From positions 65,937,538 through 66,001,537 of the forward strand of contig JBANSL010000007.1 in the NCBI GenBank assembly GCA_037127255.1: a stretch of 64,000 bases of DNA, in the 5' to 3' direction. The number at the start of each line of letters is the position of its first letter. Position 1 is the stretch's first letter. This document shows, piece after piece, positions 21,772 to 32,755 of the stretch. The notes beneath the pieces were generated by a model. That model ran no database searches, was not told the origin of the DNA, and saw only the letters and a program-made list of their open reading frames with translations. This DNA is from Persicaria tinctoria (taxonomy: Eukaryota; Streptophyta; Magnoliopsida; Caryophyllales; Polygonaceae). The translations under genes were made by a program, and so were the position numbers.

Positions 21772-22589
21772 ATGTCCGCTCCTCCTTCTACGGAGACTTG
21801 GTTGCATATGATGGGCATTCTTGGTGGCTATGAGGGGGGTGACTACGATTACTTCATCATGTACCCCACCCTCCGCCTTTGTTATAGAGTCTTGAGCCAT
21901 ACATTCTACGGCCTCGCGAACCCTTTCTTTGTCACGATGAGGAGTTGATCGAGTACTTACTATCTCACCCCAGCCATGAGTTCGTTGTCATTCCTGATGG
22001 GGTTAGCATTTTTCTAGAGACCTACACGGACATGGTTTGTGATAAGCCACGCTGACACTCTCGTATTATTGCTTTTGGTGGTCTTATCACCATGCTCGCA
22101 TATCATTTTCGAGTTGATTTAAGCGAGTTGTGGCCTTTGAACGCCTCATACACTTATGATATCACTGTGTTAACTGAGGCTCACATCATTGAGGAGGTCT
22201 GCATCCCATTCTATAGAGAGAGATTCTGTTGGATTTCAGGATATAAGGGAGAGTACGACCAGTATCTCCCCACCGAGCTGCATATTTGTGCTTCACTTCA
22301 TGACTTTCGCATCGCACATGAGGACCTGATCCTCTTCCCCCATGAGCTTCCTTCGGACTATGAGGAGATGAATGACGAAGACTCGGCTAACGAGACACCC
22401 CACATAGAGGAGGGGCGGCTTGATGAAGGGACCGACTCAGAGATGGATATGAGTTATGACCCTTTACCCATTTTCATGGATGATCTCGACCGTCATCTGA
22501 CGGATCATTTACCCGTTTTCATGGATTACGACCCTTTATTCATTTTCAGGAGTTGGCTCGTCAGCAGGAGGCCCTGGGACAACAGATAA
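21772..22589 (+). pseudogene. Athila env-position ORF remnant
   Basis: The ATG at 21772 follows a long pyrimidine-rich leader. Translation gives MSAPPSTETWLHMMGILGG and, after a frameshift near 21940, LSHPSHEFVVIPDGVSIFLE. A TGA near 22055 is followed by LAYHFRVDLSELWPLN and an acidic tail (DYEEMNDEDSANE). It lies between the post-pol GGCAACCC block and the polypurine tract, where Athila elements keep their extra ORF (the Athila ORF-1/env-like family). Sequence similarity to the intact copy at 24.7-26.1 kb is only general, so the assignment relies on position and overall style. It is broken. Confidence 0.55.
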
Positions 22590-23316
22590 ATGAGCTCCAG
22601 CTTAGTCTCAACAGTTTCATGTTTAAGTTACGGCATTCCTTTCGACAACAACATTCACCATTCCAGACGTTGGTCGCCAATGAGCGGTATGTTTCTCCCT
22701 TCGTACACCTGCACTTTATCTTTGTTCTTTGTGTTTTCGCATTGAGAAAAATGCAACATTTAAGTGTGGGGGAGGTGATATTAGTTAGTTAGTTTAGTTC
22801 ATGTTTAGTCCATTTACAATTTTAGTCTTTGTTATCATGCATCATGTTTATTTCTAGTATGTCTAAATTTCAGAAAATCAAAGAAGAAAAAAGTGAAAAA
22901 TGTCCAAAAAAAAAAAAAAAATGCCATGCATTGCACTTATGTAATCTAAACACCCATCTGGCTATATTTTGTCCTCTATTTCTATTTCAATAGAATCATA
23001 TAAATTCCTTGGAATTTTGGATGGATTAGCATGTATGGTCTAAGTTCCTAGATATGATTGAAATCTAACAAATACTTGTCCTAGCGATAATATTTTGTCT
23101 TATAGGGATTACATTTATTTTCCCGCTGCTATGTTGTGTGATTCACTCTTCTTGTGCATTTACCTCTGAGTATTGATATGGTTATTATTATTTAGACTGA
23201 CTAAAAGACATGACCATTGGTTATGAGTTTCATATGGTAGAGGCAACTATTCTTAGCCCATATTTATTCATATCTACCATACATTATACCTTTGTTTGAA
23301 GCCAATTTTTTAGCCT

Positions 23317-24720
23317 TTAATCAACATCATCACATGTATTTGAGCAACTCAAAGGCTTAGGCACATTTCAATCCAACCTCACCGGGTACATAAAGTGTTT
23401 CACTCATCGCTCTTGTGTTTAGGCTAATTCAATTCCGCTCAAACTCAATCCAATGCAACAAAGCTCCATGAAAATTGAAATACACGTCAAAATGTTCACC
23501 GTGAGTGACATTACAAGCAATAATCATCATGAGGTCTTGTAAGGGTTGTAATGGGGCTCGGTGAGAAAATTAAGGTAGATGATGTTTTTAGCTTGTGGTG
23601 CTCATAATCCGGGAACTAAGCTCCTAGCAACCAATTACAAGCTCAACAAAAACTTATCACAAACCATCAAATTCAAGCCTCAAGCACAACACAATACAAG
23701 AACTTTCTTTAGACCAAACAATACTCCCAAATCCTTTCTAAAGATGATGAAGAATGGTTCTTTTCATTGAAACTCTCTTTTTTTTCTTTTTTTTTTCTTC
23801 TTTTTTTTTCTTTTTTTTTTCTTTCTTTCTCGACTTTTACTCCTAAGTGAATTTTATTCTCCTTAGGCCCCGAGTATACATATATGTACATAAATTCATA
23901 GAACCAATCATCATAATAAGCGCCAAATGAATCAACACAATACATAATCACATTCTCAAAGCACTCACTCAACTCAAATCATCATTTCACCAATTCTGAA
24001 TCCTAATTCCCGGATGGGTCAGGCTACAATTGGCTAAGGATAATTTTTGTGGGGATACAAAGATAGGCTACTAGGCTCAGTTTGGCTTCAAACAATGGAT
24101 AATATGCAAGGGAAGATAGGGAATATCATGGCTCAGTAACAATCATGCCTCAATCATGTGAAAATCACAAGTACTGATCAACATATACAGCCTTGACATA
24201 GATATCAATCTCAATTCTCAGAGGTAGTCACATTGGAGAGTATCACACACAAGAAGCAAAGAGGACATCCATAAAGCATAGTCCTAATAAGGCTAACAAA
24301 AACTCACAAGGTAAATTTTTGTTGGATTCCAATGGCACCTAAAATGTAAGAGTTATACATGCTCAATCAATCTATTATCTCATGCTCCCATAGATCACAC
24401 AAACTAGACGAGGATCAACAATTCAAGCATATCATGGGACTTAAAATTAGATTAAGAAGACAATTGGTACAAATGGGGTTATCTAGAATGTCATGCATCT
24501 AAAATGCCATTCATGCTGATTTTTTTTTCTTTTTATATGATTTTTCTGTTTTTTTTTTAATATGAAAGACTAAGAATAATAAACATGAAATGCAAAGAAA
24601 GAAATATATACAATGCAACCTAAATGAAAACATGTAAATGTTCCCTCCCCCACACTTAATTCACACATTGTCCTCAATGTGAAAAATAAAAGAGAAAGGA
24701 AGAAACACTTACAGAGTCAT
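23317..24720 (-). other. Athila 3' untranslated region
   Basis: This non-coding stretch follows the env-position ORF. It includes a long mixed poly-A/G tract (plus-strand T/C at 23780-23830) and conserved words shared with the plus-strand Athila 3' UTR at 46.1-47.6 kb, such as the GTGAGGTTGGAT block and CTCAAATACATG. No coding signal is seen. Confidence 0.7.
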
Positions 24721-26093
24721 CTACATATGTGGAGGAGGTGGAGGTGGAAATCCATGTTGCCAACCATAAGGGTTCCAAGCATCATATCTGGTGTTCAGCA
24801 ACTGGAACTGTTCCTGCATTTGACGGAATTGCTCATCTTGTCTCTCACCCATCAGGCGAAATTGGTCATCCATATGAGATCTCAAACCCGACACTGATTC
24901 CATCACAGTGTCAAACTTGGAATCAAAGTAAGCATTGCTCTGCTGGCCCCTCTCCTCAGGGATGTAATCCATATTTTCCGCTGCCTCTTCCTCATCACCA
25001 TCATTTCTTTCTTCTTCCTCATCCCCTTCTTCGTCCGACACTTCTTGACTTTGCTCTTTATGCCGAGGCCTCTTACGAATAGCTATATCAACAAGGCGAA
25101 GATCATTCCTCCTCACTGAAATTGACCAGTTGGCCTCCGTTGTCAAAGAAGTACGACTGACATCCGGAAGGCGCATTAACCTCTTCGAGCTTCCAATGAG
25201 CCAACAGTAGTCCCCTCTTGGCTGATAAATAATCCTCATATGGTGTAGAGCGTTGAAATCTAATGGAGTGGACTCGATATCAGCAGGTCTAGTGAGCGGA
25301 ATCTGATAATGGCGGGCAAATTTGGTGACAATCCCACCTATACCAATACCACCCTTACCTCGATGGCTTACTGTTGCTAAGTGATGCATTAGAAAACCCG
25401 CTGAGTTGACTGGCCTCCTTGACAAAGCAGATGCTATCATCACTAACTCATTCCTCGGGAAATTGTTTTCCCCATCCGCTCGCCCGAAGATAGTGTGGGC
25501 CATGAATCGCTGGAATATCCGAATCACCGGATTAGTGATGCATGAAGCCTTTGAGGATGAAGGGTTGTAGTTAGGTCCTGTAGCAATCTTATCCCAAAAA
25601 TTGTTCGGGCACCAAATAGCTCGGCTTTCACATCTCGCGACGTCATCATTCACCACTGGGAAACCAAAAATTTGGTTGATTTCATTCAAAGTGAGCGTCC
25701 GCTTATGTCCTCCAAGCTGAAATGTGCATATTCTTTCTGCTACTTCCGGGCCTCCACGAGTCTGTACATCAAGTGTGCTCAAGAACTCCAGCGTGAGTCC
25801 CTTGTAAGTAGGCTCACTAAAAGATAGGAAGTCATCCCATCCTAAAGCACTTGCCAATCGCTCTACATCAGTCCGAATGCCCAACTCAGAAAGTAAATGA
25901 AAGTCCAGATGGCGTGAACCCTTCCACTCCTTTTCTTTCAACTGGTGGAAAGTGGTCAGATGGCGTGAACCCTTCCACCAAACGAATCCGGGGTCGACTC
26001 CCCTACTCTAGTGGGAGGCTCATGAGCTACAGATCTTCGGGATGAGGAAGATGATGCATCCTTCTTTTTCTTTTGGAATATTCTCGGCGCCAT
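24721..26093 (-). pseudogene. Athila env-position ORF (ATHILA ORF-1 family-like)
   Basis: ATG at 26093 starts MAPRIFQKKKKDASSSSSRR, then a frameshift near 25975 leads into a 400-residue frame ending at 24721. This holds WKGSRHLDFHLLSELGI, FSEPTYKGLTLEFLSTLDVQ, LTLNEINQIFGFP, AHTIFGRADGENNFPRNELV, MRIIYQPRGDYCWLIGSS, an acidic block (DEEGDEEEERNDGDEEE), a coiled-coil-like Q/M-rich stretch and a Pro tail. These fit the ATHILA ORF-1 family found downstream of pol in Athila and Calypso-like elements; the function of that ORF is unknown. A local duplication repeats WKGSRHL and the bases coding it. No signal peptide or clear membrane segment is visible. A candidate 3' splice site lies 25 nt upstream of the ATG. 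Confidence 0.75.
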
Positions 26094-26117
26094 GACGAAT
26101 TGATTCCCTTGCACACC

Positions 26118-26549
26118 CTACAAAACAACCACCCACAAAGCACAAAAAATGTTGTCCCGGCAAGGACAACGCTCACAACAATGCAATGGTGCAATGTCAA
26201 ACAACACAACCACAACCAAACCTCAAATCTTCAAAGCTAGTGTAAGTTAACAAGAAGCGGGCCAAAATCCATCAATGCTAATGTCAATAAGCTCAACAAG
26301 ACAACTCAAATCAAGTTTTATAGCATAGATGAAAATCAACTCAATGTCTAACTCAATAAACCACACTTTGTAACGTCTCCTCCAACATGGCAACTCAAAC
26401 AACAAAATCAAGACAAGTTCCAAACTCCATCCTCTTCCAACAACAAATATAGCCCAAATAAGGTTCAATCTCACCCAAACAACTCCTAAATTACACAAAT
26501 TTATGCAATGTGAGAAAACCTAGAAATTTGGGGGTTTTTGAGAACTTAC
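26118..26549 (-). other. Putative intron upstream of the env-position ORF
   Basis: On the minus strand a strong donor GAG/GTAAGTTC (first intron base 26549) follows a CT-rich leader-like stretch. A good acceptor TTGTTTTGTAG/G (last intron base 26118) lies 25 nt before ATG 26093. The 432-bp interior is AT-rich and has no coding signal. Splicing is inferred from these sites only. Confidence 0.4.
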
Positions 26550-26960
26550 CTCAACACTTCAATGGAGGAGAGAGAGGAGAGAAAGGGGCGGCGCTATGGC
26601 GGAACTCGAGACCGGAAGTGGCTGCTGTGGTCGGCTCAGGTCGGCTGTGGACAGCGGCTATGGCGGCTGGGGGCGGAATGGAGAAGGAACTCGGGAGAGA
26701 GAGCAGAACTCGGGAGAGAGAGGCGAGGTTCTTCAGGTTTCTTCTCTCTCTCTTGTTTTATTTTTTTAATTGGGGACGCGAAATAACTCGGGTGGATCTC
26801 TATAAACTCGGCCGAGTTTCTTTACTCCCACCTGAGTTTTTTCTTGAGATCTGTTGGAAACTCGGGTTGGCCAAGAGCTCGGCCGAGCTTTTCACCCGAG
26901 TAACCTACTGGATTTTTCTTGCCTTTTGCCCTAAATTTGACGATTTTTTTTTTAAATAGA
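26500..26960 (-). promoter_or_regulatory. Pre-env region with LTR-shared palindromic motifs (candidate internal promoter)
   Basis: The segment contains ACTCGGCCGAGT (26806-26817) and GCTCGGCCGAGC (26877-26888), both perfect palindromes. A 19-bp word at 26858-26876 is repeated exactly in the 5' LTR (45688-45706), in the same orientation. The LTR also holds ACTCGGCCGAGT twice (45776-45787, 45847-45858). Downstream in the element's direction come an A-rich TATA-like stretch and a CT-rich leader, then the splice donor. This layout looks like a promoter plus 5' UTR serving the env-position ORF. Promoter activity is an inference. Confidence 0.45.
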
Positions 26961-27081
26961 AAACCTGAAATTGACAACTAAAATGACAAAAACAAATGAA
27001 AAATGCAAATCTAAACTACTCACCTTGGGTTGCCTCCCAAGAAGCGCTTGATTATGGTCGTTAGCTCGACCCAATGCATGC

Positions 27082-28574
27082 TCACTCTTTTGATTCTGGC
27101 TCCCTAAGAGCCAACTCTTCAATGACTTCTTCACTAGCTCCCTCATGGTACAATTTCAAGCATTGTCCATTGACTTTGAAAGTTTTGTGTGTGGCAACCT
27201 CATAAATCTCTACAACTCCATATGGAAACACTTTAGCAACCACATATGGACCAGACCAACGAGAACGGAGCTTACCAGGAAAGAGGCGCAGACGCGATTG
27301 AAATAAGAGGACCTTATCCCCCACATTGAAATCCTTTCTCAAAATGTTCCTATCATGCCAAGCTCTTGTCTTTTCCTTGTAAATTGATGCATTATCATAA
27401 GACTCAAGACGGAGCTCCTCTAACTCTTGTAGTTATAGCTTCCGGCCCTTGCCAGCTTCGTCAAAATCCATGTTGAAGCTCTTTACTGCCCAATATGTTC
27501 GGTGCTCTAGCTCCACGGGGAGATGACATGCCTTCCCAAACACCAACCGATATGGTGACATACCAATTGGTGTTTTATAGGCTGTTCTGTAAGCCCATAA
27601 TGCATCATCTAACCTCATACTCCAATCTTTCCTATTCGGAGCAACTGTCTTCTCAAGAATGGATTTGACCTCTCTGTTAGACACTTCCGCTTGGCCATTT
27701 GTTTGTGGATGATAAGCCGTGGACACCCGGTGTGTGACATGATACTTTTTCAACAAAGCACTCACAGTTCGGTTACAGAAATGTGTTCCCCGATCACTAA
27801 TCAATGCTCTTGGGATCCCAAACCTTGCAAAAATGTTCTTCTTCAAGAAATCTGCCACCACCTTAGAATCATCAGTTTTGGTGGGCTTCGCTTCCACCCA
27901 TTTGGAAACGTAGTCCACCGCTAACAATATGTAAAGATTACCAAAGGAGTTTGGAAAAGGTCCCATGAAGTCAATGCCCCAGACGTCAAATATTTCACAA
28001 AAAATCATGGGAGCTTGAGGCATCTCATTCCTCCGGGATATGTTTCCAACTCTTTGGCATCTGTCACAAGACTTACAAAAACCATATGCATCTCTAAAAA
28101 GAGTAGGCCAATAGAATCTAGAGTCTAATACCTTTCTCGCTGTCTTTTTGGGTCCAAAGTGTCCCCCACATGCATAAGAATGACAGAAGGCTAAGACAGA
28201 CGTTACCTCATTATCAGGAAGGCAACGACGGACGACTTGATCAGAGCAGTGCTTCCACAGATATGGGTCATCCCACACATAATACCTCGATTCACTGCGT
28301 AGCCTATCCTTTTGAGCCTTGGAGAAAGCAGGAGGAGTCTCACCTGTTGCAAGAAAGTTCACAATGTGGGCATACCATGGCTTCAGAGCTCGGACGACGA
28401 ACAGTGTATCGTCGGGGAATGTTCCTTGAATAGGTTCTTGTCGCTGGCCCTTGTCATCCTCCTGGATGAGCCTACTGAGATGATCTGCTAACAAGTTCTC
28501 GGCGTCTTTCTTGTCCTTGATCTCAATGTTGAACTCGCTCAATAGCAAGATCCACCTGATCAACGTTGGCTTTG
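27082..28574 (-). pseudogene. Athila RNase H end and integrase
   Basis: On the minus strand, directly after the CAAAG duplication, the frame resumes with [20 protein letters not shown] and LADHLSRL (end of RNase H). The integrase HHCC finger follows with [15 protein letters not shown] and FCKSCDRCQ. The DDE core has [21 protein letters not shown] and [16 protein letters not shown]. After an in-frame TAA (27433-27435, one change from CAA) the C-terminal GPYVVAKVFPYGVVEI domain follows. No other stop interrupts these 497 codons. The enzyme would have inserted the Athila cDNA, but the stop truncates it. Confidence 0.9.
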
Positions 28575-28774
28575 TGTAACGGCCCAGGATTATGATTCCC
28601 AGGTTACGTTTCGAGGGATAAAACCCCTCGTAAGGACCTTGCGCCCCGAGTACAGGTTGAAGGTTTCAAACTTACTTTAACGTTTTCAAAGGGGGATTTC
28701 ATACCCAAAATCGAAGGGATCGTTGGAATCCCCGGGGAAGTCCCCTGTACCTGTCGTAAATCTAAGCGTGGAAA
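28575..28774 (-). repeat. LTR-3, terminal 200-bp fragment
   Basis: The fragment is the same as the first 200 bp (plus-strand order) of LTR-2 and LTR-1. It joins the gag start of the truncated second unit at the 4-bp overlap GAAA (28771-28774). Confidence 0.92.
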
Positions 28775-29358
28775 CTCGCTCCTCAGCACCCTCAGCAACA
28801 ACTCGACGAGGGCGTCCCCTGCCGCGACGCGCCCTACCCCCACGCCCATCTAAGCCACGTCTCGGATCAACCATGCTTGCTACATAACAATAATTATATC
28901 ACTCAGCACAGAAGCACTCAACGATTCAATATGACCCCCTTCAAGGAGAATCGCCCTCAGGCCCAATTGAATTGAAGACATACAAGCACAGAGACGATCT
29001 ATGCCGCCCTTCGGGGGACGGCTAACCGGAGGGGCAAATACCTCACGGTCTCCTAACCCATTTTACTCCAACCCTCGAGTTCCTTGGAGTCTTCACAACC
29101 CATCTGTAAAAGAAGCTAGTATTTTGCCTACCTTCCCCGAATTCTACATCCATAAGGGATGCCTATCGCATAGTCTCTACCCCACGAGATTGCCATTCAT
29201 AATTGATTAATTTATAGTTATGTCCAATTAAATTCATTTTGCCCCTTGAAAACAATTTGAAAACCACTTGAAAACAATTTGAAAAACTTGGGCCATTTTC
29301 AAAACCACTTCAACCTATCATACTCGGATTGCAAAACCTCAGCTCTGATACCACCTTT
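28771..29358 (-). pseudogene. Truncated second internal region: leader and gag start
   Basis: This segment duplicates 37487-38074: primer site TGGTATCAGAGC, untranslated leader, and the first 35 codons of gag ([13 protein letters not shown]...). Gag then runs into LTR sequence (EERVS followed by TLRFTTG). Everything else of the second gag-pol unit is deleted. Confidence 0.9.
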
Positions 29359-32009
29359 TGTAACGGCCCAGGATTATGATTCCCAGGTTACGTTTCGAGG
29401 GATAAAACCCCTCGTAAGGACCTTGCGCCCCGAGTACAGGTTGAAGGTTTCAAACTTACTTTAACGTTTTCAAAGGGGGATTTCATACCCAAAATCGAAG
29501 GGATCGTTGGAATCCCCGGGGAAGTCCCCTGTACCTGTCGTAAATCTAAGCGTGGAAATCGGAAATAGTGCAACTAGCGGAAATAAGCGTAATACAAGAG
29601 GGTGCCACGGCAGAGCCGGGTCAAAACGGAGTCAAGTATAAATCCAAAATATAATCATAGTCTAGTGAAGTCTATACTCCAACGCTCACTCTCCGCCGAC
29701 AAAATGACCCGCGCAAATAGGCAAACAGCACCGATAGGATGAACATAGATAATACCTAAAAAAAATTGATATGGGGCGGGATCAGATCGATGCCCACTTC
29801 TCTGCATCCCAACCATAAGCACACATATACGCTATTCCTAATAAAGATGCTTCTAGATGCATGGCGGAATAGTAACACACTAGCATGCTCCTAAGATCAA
29901 GTGCATAATAATAATAAGGCCTTAGCATAGAATACCAAGTGGTATATCCCTCTCCTACCTCCACCCCTTCCGATAGGTGGAGACTGGCCAGCTCGTGAAT
30001 GCATTCATTCATAATTGGGCGGCACGCATGCCTAACCCGCTCCACAATAAAGCCCGCAGGCGTATAATAAAAGGAAGTGCATGACTCGATTGACTCAGGG
30101 TACCCGATGAAGCTGGGCTACCCTATGACCCTAGCAATGACTCTAGTTACTTCACAGATAACGGCCGTTCTGTTTACATACGCATAAAGAAATAGGATGC
30201 TCAACGATCAATGCAACCTAGCATGGTACTACATGGCATGCTGATCATGAATGCAACACCTAGTATATCATGCACCTATAGCAGGGAATCACTCTATTCA
30301 ATCTGAGTAAGCTCCGAAGAGACTTACCTGGTATCGCAGAACAGCGAAAGGCAATCAACCAGGCAATATGAATCCAACACGTCACAAATGATCACCTAAC
30401 AAGTATAAGTACATGTATGAGTCTATCTCTAAGGCACACAAAGCATAGAATTATCACACATATAACTTCACAACTTAACATAACAACCGTCACATCATCA
30501 TTTCCATAATATCAACTTTATCTCGTAATCTATCATCTCAACATCTCACAAGCATACTCAATATAATTCTCCAATTCACCAACTTAGGATAATCCCCATT
30601 TCATACTTAACCAATTTGCATGCCATCATTTCAAAATCTTACTTAGCATATAATTGCACATCTTCATCATAATCATCTAACATTTAACCACAATAATAAA
30701 TCACCACAATATCACATATTAAATCTCAAACAACATCTTATATTTTAACCCTAATAATATTACATACTACTTCTAACATCTTTTATTTTAACATCTTTAT
30801 AAAATATTTATAAAATCCCAACAATATTCATTAAATCAAAACATTCATTTTTAATTTACCAAACCAACCTCACTTTATTAAAATTACCAAAAACCACCCA
30901 CTTATTTTATAAAAGTCCAACCCGGCCCCCTTGTTTTAATTAAACCAAACCGGGCCCTTCAAAAGTTAGTCCCAAAAAAGCTTCCCATTTGTTTCTTTCA
31001 ATTCAACGAGCTGGAGGTTTAAAAGAGGAAGGGGGGCCCACGCACACAGGGAGGAAGGAAGGAACGAGGAGGAAGGAAGAGAGCTCACCGAGAGGGCTTC
31101 GAAGCTTCGTCGGAGTTCGTCGGGATCTCGATGGACTCGCCGGAGTCTCGATCCGCGCTAGCTCGGCCTAGGACGGAAGAACGGGGGTTAAAGGCGGTGC
31201 TTTTCACAGCTCGAAGTCGAATGGAAAGGGAAACGAGCCTTACCGGGGTTCTCGGAGAAAACAGGGAGGAAGGAGAAGGGAAGAGGTGCTGCTCGGTGGC
31301 GGTGGTGGCTCCGGCTGCTGCTGGTGGCGACGGCGGCGCTCCGGGGAGGAGGTGGTGCGGCAGTGGTGGAGGTGGCGGTGGTGAGGTGTGGCGGTGGTGA
31401 GGTGCGGCGGTGGTGGAAATGGCGTGAGGAAGCTCAAGAACCAGTTTTGGCTTGTGAAATGTCGAGAGAGAGAAGGAGAGAGAAGAGGAAGAATCAACAC
31501 AAATCTGATTTTTCCAAAGGTCAAATTGCACATAAAAGGTCCATTTTTTTGTGAAGAGTGAGGTATTGTTTGTTTGCCAAAATAAGGGGGTCAAAGAGTG
31601 GGGGAAGGAAAGGAGAGGATAAGATTTTACTATAATTAGGAGGTGATGAGTTGGATTAGGATAAGAGAAAGCAAAAAGAGAGGGAGGGGAGGTGAGGATA
31701 AGATTTTACTATAATTAGGAGGTGATGAGTTGGATTAGGATAAGAGAAAGCAAAAAGAGAGGGAGGGGAGGTGAGGATAAGATTTTACTATAATTAGGAG
31801 GTGATGAGTTGGATTAGGATAAGGATTCGGAATATGACGGAATTGAGAGCTCGGGTCGGGGATTTAAATTTCCGCTGATTGATCGTTCAAAACCGAAATG
31901 AAAGACGGAATTGATTTTTAAATCGGAAAATTTGGGTCGGAATTTATTTTAAATTCATTTTGATTTTCTTTTTCCGAAAATTAATATTTTAAAAATCCGA
32001 GCCTTTACA
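29359..32009 (-). repeat. LTR-2 of the chromovirus (2651 bp)
   Basis: TG...CA ends. It contains three tandem copies of a 79-bp unit starting at 31615, 31694 and 31773. Differences from LTR-1 are at 29658, 29785, 30316, 30950 and 30977. A Pro/His-rich open frame (31085-31594) recurs identically in LTR-1 and looks like a by-product of a GC-rich GTGG repeat. Confidence 0.95.
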
Positions 32010-32755
32010 TCATCCACCTCTAAAAACAAGTCTCGTCCCCGAGACTAAAATCACTCTAAAGTGGGGATGAAGTTGGAATTGGTGAGTCCAAGGATCACGT
32101 CATCGATCCCGTAAGTACCTCATAAGTGCCCCCATGAGATCTCACAGTACCGTCGTCATGATCATAATACTCCCGATCGGTCGTAGTAAGGATGTGGTAG
32201 GGGGGCCTACCACACCCCACTCCGACTCCTCAGGCATACCATAACTCAAAACCATTATGACATCTCCGCTAGGTCTTAGCAAGCGATCTACAGGTGCCCC
32301 CATACATGCTTGTATCCACTTCGTGGGGCGTCATAATGAAAGCTCGGGTTGGAATAGTTTTCTCAAAATCTATGTTCCTTCTCAAATCACCTTTTGAAAT
32401 TCTTGAAATTCGACATTAACCAAGGCATTCCCAAACTTCCCAATCATTCTACATCCACCTCTAAAGGCTAATCCCACATTCTCTTCCTAGGTTCCGAGTC
32501 AAATCATAATTCCACCATTCAATCTCTAGCATTCCTAATATTTGGTATCATGGGTATAGAAGAATGATCATAATCTCAAGATAAACAGAAGATTATAGCA
32601 CATCAAAGGCAGTCACATACCATAATATCTAGCACATCATCATATCATCGAGGCTCATCACATCATATCACCAAGGATCTGCACACAACTACCAAGCATA
32701 AGCATGCAATCAAAGAGACACCACTAACCAATCCCAACCAACTAACTAGGCATAC
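32010..32755 (-). other. 3' untranslated region of the chromovirus
   Basis: This non-coding stretch lies between the integrase stop and LTR-2. It ends in GGGACGAGACTTG and the purine-rich AGAGGTGGATGA before the LTR, the likely polypurine primer for plus-strand synthesis. Confidence 0.75.

Larger units (their letters stand above)
18231..23316 (+). mobile_element. Plus-strand Athila-like element, pol deleted, truncated at both ends
   Basis: Order on the plus strand: C-terminal gag and a degenerate protease region (18295-19480), an hAT insertion, a short remnant ending in CACCTCTTGGGAGGCAACCC (20870), a pyrimidine-rich leader-like region (21270-21540), an env-position ORF remnant (21772-22589), the polypurine tract TTAAGTGTGGGGGAGG (about 22757-22772), then 3' UTR. 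No RT or integrase is present. The LTRs are missing: the left side abuts the inverted Athila-like LTR, and the 3' UTR is fused tail-to-tail with the minus-strand Athila near 23316. Confidence 0.7.

Noticed and set aside
24721..26093. Reading the extra Athila ORF as a true viral envelope gene
   Set aside because: No signal peptide, clear transmembrane segment or fusion motif is visible. Only the position after pol supports the term env-like, so I describe it as env-position ORF.
29782..30045. 87-residue frame, also at 38498-38761
   Set aside because: Inside the LTRs of the chromovirus, duplicated with them, no known domain.
31085..31594. 169-residue Pro/His-rich open frame, repeated at 39801-40310
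   Set aside because: It lies inside the chromovirus LTR, is present in both copies, and arises from a GTGG-rich repeat. No start context or domain supports a gene.
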